Position numbers and translations under genes: made by a program
Part shown: piece after piece, positions 21,523 to 32,842 of the stretch
How positions within the stretch are numbered: the stretch's first letter is position 1
How the letters are laid out: each line of letters starts with the position of its first letter
Assembly (NCBI GenBank): GCA_010015805.1
Contig: ML978121.1
Coordinates: 3,410,001-3,474,000, forward strand
Reading direction: 5' to 3'
From: Rhizodiscina lignyota
Taxonomy: Eukaryota > Ascomycota > Dothideomycetes > Aulographales > Rhizodiscinaceae
Length of the DNA: 64,000 nt
Notes under the pieces: model-generated
Databases searched by the model: none
What the model saw: only the letters and a program-made list of their open reading frames with translations
Told to the model about the DNA's origin: nothing

Positions 21523-24034
21523 TTTGTTGTACGTTGGGAGACAATCAAGTGTCTCCCAGCAGGGAACACTTCAGAGACATCAGCGAACCATAGAAGTTGG
21601 GATTTACACTATTAGCTACTTACAAAGTTGCGGCTTGGGCGCTTTAGATACACTCCAGGCGAAACCCCGGGACGCGCGTGAGAGATGTGTGAGAAGCTGT
21701 GAAGTGATTCCTGTCTCAACAATGCTTGGAGACAGAGGATCCTCCACCGGGGAGTGAAAGCCTCGCTATGGAAGACGAGGAGGAACGTTGTTTCGTAGCT
21801 TTGTCAAGTAATCGGGTTGATCTGTAGTTTAAAAAGACCTTCATTGTGGTGGGGCCTCCAACTCCTGGGGAGCCTCTCGACGTAAGCAAAGAGGCACACC
21901 ATGCAGGTTGCTGGTCACTAATTGGGCCGTTCAGCTAGGCATATTGGAACGGAACGCAAGGCTGAGAAGGGGCCTTCAATATTGGCCAGCAGAGTGCTTC
22001 GCCCCAGACAGTTCACCGAACATGAGATCCGAACACGTGGGGAGAAGCCTCTAAAGAGCTGAGGTGCGATGACATATTTCAACGAGGCACACAATGGGAG
22101 ACATCGAAGAAACAGAGCCGCAAGAAGGGGCCTTCAATTTATGATTGCACTAGATTGTGTTGGTCGTATTTCCAGAATATCGCAGAAAAGCCGTCTCAAT
22201 GAAAATCCTGGCTGACCAAAAAGCGTATTATCGTAGTGTCATTAGGAAATCAATGCTGGATACCATAGAGAAGGATATCGAACTATACTAGTGACTAGCT
22301 CAATGACAGCGTCAATACATTTGTTGGGTTGGTACGGACGACGGGATCTGGACTGCGAAATGTTGGAATTGATCGTTACCTAACCAGCCGAGGAGTTGAG
22401 GAGCAGTGATCAGCCTTGCAGCGGGCCGGTCGACGCTTGGCTTCATCACGCCGAAATGCCTGCTGCGTCTGTATATATGCGAAGTGCAACGGGATACTGT
22501 GGTATATAATCCAGAAATAAACCGCTGACGTTTATTGTAGAGGCATCGCTATGTTGATACTATCCAGACTTCACTCATATCGGATCGAGAAATGTTCTAG
22601 AAGGTCAACTCGCCAATCGTACGTGCATGCCTTAACCTTTGGAACCCCAGCAAATAGCCCGTCCGAACGGGTAAAATCTCTTAAAGTGTGCTAGCTACGC
22701 TGCACCGTCTACAGGCCATCGTTGTGGGGTGCAGAATGCTTAGACGGGGCCAAAGCCAACCGTTTGGGCCTGTGGTTGACTTTACGAAGGTGAGGACGCC
22801 TGAGAGATAAGGCTCGATGATGTGAGAGGTTATAAATGCTGTATTGGAGGGTGGTACAGCTGCGCGTGTGCGGTTTGGGACGAAAGGGATACGCCCTGTG
22901 CATGCGGCACAACCGGAAGATACGCGGCTGGGACAAGGGAGGCGGTAGACTGTATGCGCGACATAATCAGTAAAATACGGAGGGAGACGTTTCCTTGCGG
23001 ATTTCTCGAGTTCGAAGGCGCTGAAGGACTTGAAGAAGTATGTAGATGCTGAGACGAAGTGACTCATGGCACACGAGGCCCAAATCCGCGGAGACCTGAC
23101 CATTTTGCATCGACGGTGAGTCGCGTGTCCTCCCGGCCGGAATTCCCAGCCAATAGCGGAGGCGATTATTCAGAGGTTAAGAATTTGAAGCGCATGACGA
23201 TCCTTGGGAGGAACAGGTAGGTGGCCTTCGCGTCGGCTGATGGACGGGAGCGACCTTGCTTTTGTTACGTACCTGTTACAATGGCTGGCGAGTATCCAAT
23301 AGGTCGCAAGAGGAGAGCGGTCCGATTTCCTAGGGACTCGCTTGTCCAAATGGCAACGTCATGGATACTCATTCGGCAGGAGTTTGGTATGGACTTGTGG
23401 AATCGGCGTGCAGTGGGAGCGTTCCGAGTAGCTCAAGTGTGCCGTGCAGCGTCATTTCTCAAGTAACAAGATCCACATATACAGAAGGGGAATGAACAGT
23501 GCTCGTTTGGGTGCGTGTGCCACCTGTAAAAGGCGCAGCTGGGTACCTGGCGCGCTGGCTAGGGGTACGTAGAGCGCTCGGCAGCGCCCGCGACCCGACT
23601 TCCACCTTGGCCTTATCAGTCGCGTGTGCGCAGGCACCCCACACGCTGCGACCAACACCACGCCTCACTCGCCCTTTCTGCCTCAGCTCGCCCACGCCCC
23701 AAATCGCGCAGCAAATCAAGCCTGTCGTCTGCGTTGCTTTTCTCTCCCTACTGACTTATTCTACTTTTCTGCCAGCACATCGAGCGTTTGTTCTCCTCCC
23801 ATATTTCATCGGCCGCTCTCTATGTCGCCTGCCCAGCGTTTCACACCGCACGCATTTCTATTACGAAAACCGCCCCGGCAATAACGGTCCACCACGTCAC
23901 TTCAACTTCGGCGCACCATTTATTCTGTGCCCGCCCGGCCGAGCATCCTCCTACCACAACCTGCACAAAACCCATCGCCGTCTCCGCATTTGCCAGGCCG
24001 ACGGGCCCAGGCGCATCTCGTCCCACTCATCAAA
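21523..24034. other. Gene-poor region, 2.5 kb
   Basis: No supported gene. An ORF at 22681-23103 (minus, 140 residues) has no domain or splice support. Two copies of a 16-mer, AGAAGGGGCCTTCAAT, lie at 21965-21980 and 22123-22138 within weakly similar surroundings. The last 500 bases are C/T-rich and are probably the promoter and 5' leader of the next gene. Confidence 0.5.
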
Positions 24035-25741
24035 ATGATGGTCCCCCGAGCATATACGTTGCAAAGGAGACAGTCGAAAGGTGATGTGAAGGTCAGCGAG
24101 AAGGGTATAAGCTTTGGATCGGCCCTGGAGATTCCACGACCGCGCTCGGCACCTGTCGTCGTCACCACCAAGAAAGTCCAGAAGGAAGAGAAGATGATAA
24201 GGGGCGATAAGGATGACGGGAGGTCGCGACCGACGACTCCGACGAGGATGGCGAGTGAACCTGTGTCGGTGCCTTCGAAGCCGGTCGTCATCCCTCCCAG
24301 GAGCCCTTCATTGACTGCTGCTGGGTCCCCTCGTCGAAGAAACAACTCAGGAAGCCGACGAAGCTCTCGGCCTGTCGATGATCGTCATAATTCGCGAGCA
24401 ATCCCGGCATCTGTTGCTGCCCTCCTCGCCGTTACTAGTATCCCTCCGCCCAACCCAAATGCCTCTCAACGACGCCGAACGAGTGGTACGAGAGCCTTCC
24501 ATAAGACGTCCATTGATGACTTGCTTCAAGAATGGCGTGAGGACGATTATGGATCATCATCGAACTCCCTCGGTGCTGGTTCGCCAATGGACATACTCCT
24601 CGAGCGCGCGGATGAGTCGGATATTGAAGACGTCTCTGGGAGGTCGCTGTCGCTCCTGGACAACTCGATGGCCGATAATTGCGATTATCTATCATCACGA
24701 TCCGTGTCCAGCGATTCCATTCCTTCTATTCCCGACCTAGTCCACGAGGATCGATCACCAGCCAGCTTAATTGATCCAAGGACGCCAAGCATCAGGTCGC
24801 GAAGGGTCGGAGGTAGTGCTGAGTCCAGGAGCTGGAAAGACAAGATTGTCTCGAGCCCAGCGGCTGAGGAATGCCACCATGACCATCCACTTCTCTCATC
24901 ACCAACACTGGAAGAGTCCCCGATGGGTGGTTTCTTAGACTTCAATGCATCGCTACTCTCAGCACAGCGTTCCAAGTCTTCTGCTCGGGCTCAGCCGAAG
25001 TCCTCTTTCAAGTCCAACCTAACAGCCTCTCTTAACGCCTTTGCATCAAGCTTCCGGTCTTTCTCAAACTTTACCGCTCCATCAATACCACCCGACGATC
25101 TACTGTCTCGCTCTTTCTTCGCGCCAACCTCACCGCAGCGCTTTGCGACTGAAATGCGCCCCAAGTCCTCCGACGGCATTCCTGATCCCGCACTCCGACG
25201 ATATCTCAACCCTACACCGCGGCCCGAACGCGAACGACAAGCACACCAGCGTCGCCTCAGCCTCGAAGAGCAGCACATCAGTGACCTGAGCCTGCACCAA
25301 GAACCCGATTTCGCCGCTGCCGTCAACGCGTCCAGCAGCCTGAACGCAGCGATTGAATTCGAGGGTCCGATGATCCCCATGCAGACATATGGCCCTGGTC
25401 CACGAGGCTCTGTACGTGGCAAGAGGAACAAGAGGTTGCCACCAACGCCGACATCGAAGAACTTGAATACCGAGGCTGGAAGGATCGCAAAAGCTGGATT
25501 GCTATCGGACGAGGTGCTGAGACAACGAGAGCCTAGAGAAAACAGTGATTTCTTGAGGGTTATCGTGCTGGAGATGAACATGCGGCGTGAAGGCAAGCTG
25601 GACGCGAAGGGTCTTGGAAGAGCGAAGGTATGGCTGCCTCCTCGGAAGGCGATCATGGCGGCGCGCCAGGAAGAAGAAGCTGTAGGCGGCATGAAGAAGA
25701 TTCCTGTCAGGTGGGTTGGCGTTGCCATCGACGACGCGTGA
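24035..25741 (+). CDS. Uncharacterised serine/arginine-rich fungal protein
   Basis: Single exon. The frame is open from 23927, but the ATG at 24035 sits in a good context (TCAAAATGATGG), giving 568 residues. Most of the protein is low-complexity: Ser, Pro and Arg with many SP/TP and RxxS sites and short acidic patches. A likely folded or conserved part is the C-terminal 90 residues, containing ENSDFLRVIVLEMNMRREGK and GRAKVWLPPRK. The N-terminal YTLQRRQSK and KGISFGSALEIPRPRSAP segments may be short conserved motifs. I recognise no enzyme fold. It may be a phosphorylation-regulated scaffold, but that is a guess from composition. Confidence 0.7.
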   Translation: MMVPRAYTLQRRQSKGDVKVSEKGISFGSALEIPRPRSAPVVVTTKKVQKEEKMIRGDKDDGRSRPTTPTRMASEPVSVPSKPVVIPPRSPSLTAAGSPRRRNNSGSRRSSRPVDDRHNSRAIPASVAALLAVTSIPPPNPNASQRRRTSGTRAFHKTSIDDLLQEWREDDYGSSSNSLGAGSPMDILLERADESDIEDVSGRSLSLLDNSMADNCDYLSSRSVSSDSIPSIPDLVHEDRSPASLIDPRTPSIRSRRVGGSAESRSWKDKIVSSPAAEECHHDHPLLSSPTLEESPMGGFLDFNASLLSAQRSKSSARAQPKSSFKSNLTASLNAFASSFRSFSNFTAPSIPPDDLLSRSFFAPTSPQRFATEMRPKSSDGIPDPALRRYLNPTPRPERERQAHQRRLSLEEQHISDLSLHQEPDFAAAVNASSSLNAAIEFEGPMIPMQTYGPGPRGSVRGKRNKRLPPTPTSKNLNTEAGRIAKAGLLSDEVLRQREPRENSDFLRVIVLEMNMRREGKLDAKGLGRAKVWLPPRKAIMAARQEEEAVGGMKKIPVRWVGVAIDDA

Positions 25742-26686
25742 GTTCAGGCATTGTCAAGAGTTGCAGGCTACAGAGCCGTGGATTATTTTACTGCATAGCG
25801 GGAGTTCTGGACATGGGAAGCATAGCGTTGGATTTGCGGATACCTCACACGTTGGGCTGATGAGGGTCGACTTTGTACGCTGAAGAGATGGCCGCGTTGA
25901 AGCTGAGGGTGCTTCGCTTCTATGTATAACAGCGGGACATCGTGATGTCCGACACTGGGATGGACACTATAGAACTCGTAAAGATGATCAATTATTACTA
26001 CTTACATTGTGCAAGTTCTCGTAGATCTCAAGGCTAGCAGTGAAGGGTGGAGTATAGTAGACGTTCCACAGGTTGGTTCTTGCATGTAATGGCGCATCAG
26101 GTGGCATCCGATGGGCAGAGAGTCCAGCTGGAATGCATAGCCTCGAACAACAAACGAACAAATGCATGAACGAACCAAATCTCCTGAAGAATCAACAACA
26201 CATTCGAATAGAATAGAAGCACGAGAGCACCATCAAAGTGAGAGAAATGTAAGAACAGCCTGATTGCGTGATTGCCGTGCTCATGATACCACGCCTCTTG
26301 CCCTCTCGCTTTTCGTGGCGCGGCATCTCCGCACTGAGCCGCGATGCTGGGTCCAGAAGCCATATCACATGGGCTCTGGAGGATTTTTTCTCTCTCCAAG
26401 CGAACGTTCAGACGATGACAGGCGTTTCTATTTGGGGAACGCACGGCGCTGTAATCAATGCAAGTGATCGACTTTAGTACTGTGGCGAGTCGAAATTTTC
26501 AGCGCGCGTCGAAATACTACACGCGTAAGGCTCGCGTGTGGTGATTGGATACAGCTGGGTTGATGCGTATTGCGAGTCAAGGTCGAAAAACGATATAATT
26601 TATATTATTGTTTCCTTCAGAAGAAACAGTCTAGCATTCCTCAAAGATCCATCAAGCTCATATTTCGCCAGATGTAGTCTTGTTCT
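25742..26686. other. Convergent intergenic, 945 nt
   Basis: 3' flanks of the uncharacterised gene (plus) and the MFS gene (minus). ORFs here overlap one another on both strands without domain support. Confidence 0.5.
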
Positions 26687-28400
26687 TCAAACTTTCGCCG
26701 TGACTTTCCAACCCACGAGGGTAATCCGCACAACCCCATACAAGACTGCGCTCAGGAACATGAAGAGTCCCGCGAAGATCTGGAGGCCCCAGAACGTGCC
26801 ATGATGATGACTGAGGATGGCACCGGCGATCGGATTGCCGATGATCATGAAGACTGATACGCCCAGGAACATGAGTCCGAGCCGGACGGGTACCGCCTGG
26901 GGAGTTGGAGTTATCTGCGGAACCAGTGCCGCAGCCTATGTGTGCGTCAGGCGCTCTAAGCTCAAATCGTCGATATGGGATGGACTTACCAGGGCAGGGT
27001 AGCCTCCAATAAAGAATCCATAAAGCGATGCATAGGTTAGAACCACAGCGTTTGAATGCGCAGGAATCCAGCATGCCAGGGTGACGATTGCAACAGCGAG
27101 GACGTTGAGAGTAATCATGTTGAATCTTCCGTACTTGTCACCAAGCATGGAAATAATGAGACGGCCGGGTATGCTCCACGCGTTACATATCGGTAGAATA
27201 TAGCTGGCGAGGTTCGCTGACATGCCCACGGCTGTCCTCGCTTGGACAACCATGAAATTGTACGGCACAAAGAGAACCATCCAGATCGGTATCGCTGCTA
27301 TTAATGTTATGGTATATGTCCGCTCCCGGAATGGGGAGGTCAAATCGTTCAAGGAGATATGTTGTGGATTCGGAGGGAATCGCCCTTTTACGGTGAAGCA
27401 TCCGACGACCTTTGCATACAGTCAGTCTCCAGCGATTGCCTCACAAATAAGTCAGATATACCGCAAAGAACAGGTACACAAATGCTAATGTCCTCACAGC
27501 CCATGGGAAGCCATGAAGCACTAGGACATGTTGCACAAGGATCGGCGTGATGATGGAGCCAAGCGAAGCACCCTGCAAGACGATGCCCATCGCGAGCGCC
27601 TTCCTCTGGGGAAACCATGGAGGTGCAGCGAACAAAGCTGATGAAGACCGTTAGCCCAGTTCAGAGGAATAGAACGCCGCCTGCATACCTGTGTTGTATA
27701 TCAGGCCGGCACCAATGGGCGAACATAAGCCTTGCGAGAGAAAGACCTGATAGAATTCCTTTGCTAAAGAGAGCATCATCAATCCGAATATGTGGAATAA
27801 GGTGCCCACTACAAGAAGTGGGAACGCGCCATAACGGCTAAACAGTGCGCCAACAAATGGACCCTGCGCATATGTTAGATCAATACTGTCAGGCTGCTGG
27901 GCGACTAACCAGGAACCACACGAGTCCGGTTTCGAAAGACTGTGCCCATGCGATGGAACTCGGTGAAAGGTGTCGAAACTGATTTTCCTGATAGTAATCT
28001 TGAAGTACGCCGATTGCTAGCCTTTCGTCAGTCTTCCTTCATGGATGCATCCTTTGAAAACGGCACACAGTATATCCATCCGGTAGATGCAAATCTGCCG
28101 CACTGTCAGATATATGGGCCCTGTAGACTGCGCAGCGATGTCCGGATGCCTTACAAGCAGCAGAAACCGCCAAATATCACAACCCACCCCTGGCCTCCAG
28201 CATCTGCTGGAGCGGGAGGGCCCTGCGACGGCACTTCAGCAGGTACTGCTGAGGCCTGTTTTTCGAGAGTTTCGCCGTCATTGTTGTCTGAGATTATCGG
28301 AGAGTCTGCCTTCTCATCATTCGCATCTGCTGAACGTTAGTTTGAAAGAGTATCGAGCTAGCTGGCAGCTTCAAAATGCATCACCTTTGGTATCAGACAT
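26687..28400 (-). CDS. MFS transporter, monocarboxylate porter (MCT/Mch) family
   Basis: Eight exons: 28400-28385, 28326-28155, 28094-28069, 28016-27910, 27863-27689, 27637-27462, 27409-26990 and 26935-26687, giving 446 residues. All phases agree. The first exon is 16 nt (MSDTK plus one base) and the third is 26 nt. After a 45-residue cytosolic tail, QGWVVIFGGFCCL begins helix 1, followed by GVLQDYYQENQF, SSIAWAQSFETGLVWFLGPFVGALFSRYG and further hydrophobic helices, about 12 in all. The GW-VV-F and GV-Q-YY patterns are typical of fungal monocarboxylate-porter-like proteins. These carry organic acids, nicotinic acid, riboflavin or secondary metabolites; most fungal members do not carry lactate. 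The substrate here is unknown. Its neighbours are an M20 hydrolase and a P450. Confidence 0.88.
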
Positions 28401-29815
28401 TGCTCGGTGCCGACCTCCTGCAAATGGCGTCCGATTAAACCTGTGCTGTAGTTGAGGCTATCTTAAATGCGCCGTGGGGTATTCGATCTTTAAATGATGC
28501 CAGCATGTGATAGCTCTATGGTGGATAGTGCATAACATTAAGTACGCCGCGGCAGAACTTAAAATTTTGGATGCTGTCTTACGACTCTATAAGCCGATAA
28601 ACCAGCCCAGTCTACTTTAGACCATGCCTGGGCTGCATATGCCATTGCGGCATAGAGTGGATAACCCGGGAATTGGCACTCCATCCCAGGAGCTGATGAG
28701 CGAGATCGTATTGGTGCTTGCGTGTGGCCGTCTTGCCGATGCAGCTATAATAGAAAAAGTCTCCATAGGGAATTTCTCTGGAATTTCATCGGCGGTTTCG
28801 AATTTGGCCTTTCATTTCTTCTGCTATTAATCCATCAAACAGCCAGCTAGACCAGTGTCTATGCTTGCAGTTTGAAACGCAACAGAATGATACTAATTGA
28901 GGAGATAAAGATACAAAGAGACTCCAAAGCCTGACTGGGATATTCAAACAAACGACAAAATTGATATGTAGCCTACTTACTGTATTCGATCCCAGGAATA
29001 AGCAGTAGATGTGGCGGATGAACAGACCGTAGGGCCGGAAACAACTTACACCCATTAGGGAGTGGTCTTCTAGCCATTGTGGGTCTAAAAAGGCAGCCCT
29101 GGCCTCAGATGTCGCGATGCCGTCGATTCTGTGGTGCAACGAGCTTCAGGCGTGGGCGTTGCAAGGTTCAGCGACTTGTTTGGGTAGAAAATGGCGGAAA
29201 GGAGAAGTTACCGAACAAGCCAATTGTATACTAGCTACGAAAGCTTGGCAGCATTTCAATCGAGCAGGGGCGGCCGCTAGTCAAAGCTGGTTAGAGTAGT
29301 GCGAGTGTAACAACCCCAGTTGAGTTGGCTCTCGCACTACTGCTGCAAACTGCTACAAACATTTCAACTTCTCGCAATTATAAGGTGGGATCTCCTACGA
29401 CAATATAAGAGGCTGCACAATTTGGCAGTGGCTGCAATGTTAGTGGTCGGTCAGGCAGCCTGGCTCGACGCTTCACCTATTCCTTTGTCCCAATCATCAA
29501 TCTTTCACTTCGCTTCTCGTACCTCTGGAAGTAATATGCATATAGACCCCCGATAGATGCATGAGTCTCTTTTGGGAATGACATTCTAATACGAGGATCT
29601 ATGCATTGTGTCAGCCCCAATACTCTCCGATCTACAGTGATCTCATAGCCCTTCGGAGAAATTGGGAAGCTCTCTCAGTACCCGAATACAGAAGACAAAA
29701 TTTAAATGAAGGTCGGTAGGGGTCCCTTTAGCTCATGGTTTGGAATATGCCAATACTGTGTCTCCCGCCTTTATCTCCCACGTTCATGCCATAGAGCCTG
29801 ATCGCTCTTTAACTA
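28401..29815. other. Intergenic, 1.4 kb
   Basis: It lies between the divergent MFS and M20 genes. A short minus-strand ORF at 28786-29139 starts with a plausible coding stretch ending at a GTAAGT donor near 29052, but no matching downstream exon was found, so it may be a gene remnant. A hairpin is listed separately. Confidence 0.45.
29295..29341. repeat. Perfect 11-bp inverted repeat (hairpin)
   Basis: AGTAGTGCGAG (29295-29305) and its exact complement CTCGCACTACT (29331-29341) flank a 25-nt loop. It could form a hairpin in RNA or serve as a binding site for a dimeric protein. Confidence 0.6.
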
Positions 29816-31127
29816 ATGGCGGAGGAAGCACCTCCAGCAGCCAAGGTTCTCAGCTGTATCCAAGCGGGCAGGACGATTCTCCAAGCAATCGAGGACTTTG
29901 CGGAGGATCTGAAGAGTCTCAATCACGAGGTCTGTTTTATGAAGAACATTATTAAACTAAGCCTGACTCTGATAGATTCATTCCTGCCCTGAACTGGCTT
30001 TCGAGGAGTTTCAAGCACATGACAATATTTCCTCGCTCCTTGAGCAGCATGGATTCAACGTGACGAGGCATGCCTATGGCATTGAGACCTCTCTCGAGGC
30101 GATTTACGGCTCCGGTGGTCGATTGGTCACTTTCAACGCAGAGTACGACGCCCTTCCGGGAATCGGTCATGCATGCGGCCACAACCTTCTAGCTACAGCC
30201 TCTGTTGCCGCCTTCATAGCTGTGGCGTACATCGTCCGAGAGAGCACAACACCAGGCCGTGTCCGGCTGCTTGGCACTCCGGCGGAGGAGGGTGGAGGAG
30301 GTAAAATCAAATTGATCGCGGCAGGAGCTTTTGACGGCGTCAACGCATGCTTCCTCAATCATCCGATTCCTGCTACGCTGGGTCCAGTACAGGGTTACAG
30401 CGGCATTGCCGATCCACTTACCGATGCTACTACTAAAGTCTCAGTCACATTCACCGGGAAAGCTGCACATCCAACCATGGCACCTTGGCAGGGAAAGAAT
30501 GCCCTTGATGCTGCCGTTCTCTCACACAACGCAATCTCAATGCTCCGGCAGCAGATAAGGCCTTCAGAGCGCATACATGGCGTCATCAGTAACGGCGGCA
30601 CGCGGACGAATATCATCACTGAAACCGCATGCATGGAGTACCAGTTTCGTGCAGACTCTCGTCCAGCCGTAGATGCTCTTCGGAAGCGCGTTGAAAACTG
30701 CTTCTATGGAGCTGCCACAGCCACTGGATGCTCAGTAGAGATTAAAGAAGGCTTGTCGTATGCGGAAATGCGGATCAACAAAGTCATATGTTCAGAGTTC
30801 GCGGCGGCCATGGAGGGACTAGGAAGTCCTGTAGCATGCAAATTCCAAGACGCAGTATCGCGTGTGCCTGCGTCCGGCGACCAAGGAAATGTCAGCTACG
30901 TCTGTCCTGCCTTCCACGGTGGGTTCTCAATTCCAACAGGCAAAGGCGACTTCAACCACACGCCTGGATTCGCTACCGCCTCCGGGACAGAGGAAGCTTT
31001 CCAGGCGACTCTAGAAGCGGCGAAAGGAATGGCGATTGTTGGACTAAAGGTCTTACAGGACGATGACTTTGCCACACGAGTCCGAGCGGACTTTGACGAA
31101 GACTGCAGAAGAAGAGAGGAAAGCTAG
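29816..31127 (+). CDS. Peptidase M20 family amidohydrolase (PM20D2/ACY1L2-like)
   Basis: Two exons, 29816-29929 and 29976-31127, with a 46-nt intron (GTCTGT...GATAG), giving 421 residues. Splicing restores NHEIHSCPELAFEEFQAH, the family's conserved start. Metal ligands and catalytic residues are visible: AEYDALPGIGHACGHNLL (Asp and His) and TPAEEGGGGK (the paired Glu). The lid or dimer domain includes FTGKAAHPTMAPWQGKNALD. A C-terminal GDQGNVSYVCPAFHG and a final GDFNHTPGFA complete the site. Such enzymes hydrolyse amide bonds of small acyl-amino acids or dipeptides using one or two divalent metals. No signal peptide is present, so the enzyme is probably cytosolic. It starts 1.4 kb from the divergent MFS gene and ends 78 bases from the convergent P450. 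Confidence 0.9.
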
Positions 31128-31205
31128 TGGATGCAAAGATTCGCATCGTATATGGTATCGAATTTATCTTGTTCCATCAATGACTGGTTGTCGCGCAGTC
31201 TCGTT

Positions 31206-32842
31206 TCAACCACCTTTACTAGAAGTCTTTTCGTCAAGAGCGACCATAATCGGGAGCGTGTACTTTATGCTGTTGAGTTTTACCCTGTCTTCAAGTTCCA
31301 CATCAGGATCCTCCAGTTTCATCTAAATCTCTTAGTCAGTTGCTCTACAGTCAATTTTCCGGTACCGGAGTACTAACAGTGAAGTTCATCAGCAAAAACG
31401 GAATCAGCTTCTTCATCTCTAACAGGGCGACGTATCGACCTGGACAGATCCGCTTTCCGCAGCCAAATCCCAGAAATGCTCTGTCCATTTTCTTGACTCT
31501 CTCTTCATCCCCCTCAAGCCATCTTTCCGGTCGGAATTTGTCCGCATCTTCGCCGTATAGATCTTTGTCGCGATGCACAGACTCGGGGTGGCATGCCACA
31601 ATCGTTCCAGCAGGCAAGACCGTACCTGCAATTTCTCGTCCGCCTGCTGGAATAATTCTATCTAGCCCAGAGGCAACGATCGGAAAGAGCCGCATTGATT
31701 CCTTGATAACGGCATCGAGATATCGGAGCTTGGATACTTCCGATGCGCGTGGTTGTTGAGAAAGCAGACCGTCTCTGACAGCTGCTTCTATTTCCTCGTT
31801 AAGCCTCGACATAGCTGCTGGGTTCTTCATCAAAAAGAAAAGAGTAGCAGTCAGCGTCGTTGAAGTCGTATCCGCACCGGCTCCAATAGATGATACGACC
31901 AGGCCCACTACATTCGTGTCGGAAATGGTCGTTGGATATTTGGCTTGACCATCCAGGTATTTCTGCAGAAAGTCCTTATGAGATTGCGATCCTTTCTCCG
32001 CTTTTCGCTTCTGGAACTGTGATCTTGCTAGACTTGCGAGATTGTTGATAGGACTGCCCATCCAGCGCAGAAGTGGGTTCTTGTGAACGAAGAACTCGAG
32101 GTCAGGCAGCGCGCCCCAAGTATTGTAGTACGAGAACCGCTTTTCGACAGTTTGAAGCATGTCGCCGATATCTGTTCCCTTCTCAAGGAAGCCCGGAGAT
32201 TCGCTAAACGCATTGCGATTAAGAACGTCCATGGCAAACAACTGAAACCATTTGCTCATATCGATAGTCTTCTGCTTCCTGAGCGCGGCAAGGAGCAGCG
32301 CTTCCGACTCGTCGACGAATCCTTCGTACTCAAGCACCGCGTTGGGAGTAAACGCCGGGCCAACGCCTTTCATGACCGCGCTCTGTTGCGCTTCATTCAT
32401 GGTCATCATGCTATGCACTAATTTCCCTTGGCTGAGGCCCACCAGGACTTTATATGAAGGTCCCTACGTTGCTTGTCAAATTCAATTATGACAAACTCTG
32501 CTACCGCCTCGAGACGTCTTGGGCTGATAAACTTACCTTCGCGAGCACTGGACTTGTCCCATACACTACATTGACAGCAGCTGGATCGCTAATGCTCACC
32601 AAATTGGGGCCGATGCGAACCAGCTTGCCGTATTGCTCGTGCAATTTGACCAAGGTCGGGCCGTAGAATAGCGTCTTTTGCTGCGCACGCCATCTCCAGA
32701 GGTCTGTAAATGCCGCGAGAAATGGCCCTGGGACAGATCTTAACTTAGAGTATCGTACCAACAAGTGAGTAATAAAGAGCGGAACTGCGGCGAACGCAAG
32801 AAACTGCAATACTACCAAAAACATAATTGCTGAAAGGCACAA
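31206..32842 (-). CDS. Cytochrome P450 monooxygenase
   Basis: Three exons: 32842-32537, 32463-31378 and 31322-31206, giving 502 residues. The last exon (38 residues, KLEDPDVELEDRVKLNSIKY) restores the usual C-terminal strands; without it the protein would stop 30 residues after the heme Cys. An N-terminal anchor (MFLVVLQFLAFAAVPLFITHLL) is followed by the proline hinge SVPGPFLA. Other features are the I-helix GAGADTTSTT, KESMRL (ExxR), FRPERW (PERF) and the heme loop FGCGKRICPG with axial Cys442. Such fungal P450s sit on the ER and hydroxylate lipophilic molecules using CPR-derived electrons. The overall pattern resembles pisatin-demethylase-like and benzoate-hydroxylase-like clans, but the substrate is not clear. 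Two N-terminal ATGs (32842 and 32824) are both possible. Confidence 0.9.

Noticed and set aside
22681-23103. 140-residue minus-strand ORF in the gene-poor region
   Set aside because: Overlapping ORFs in other frames, no domain and no splice context.
24991-25728. 245-residue minus-strand ORF
   Set aside because: Antisense to the uncharacterised serine-rich gene, with no domain or better start.
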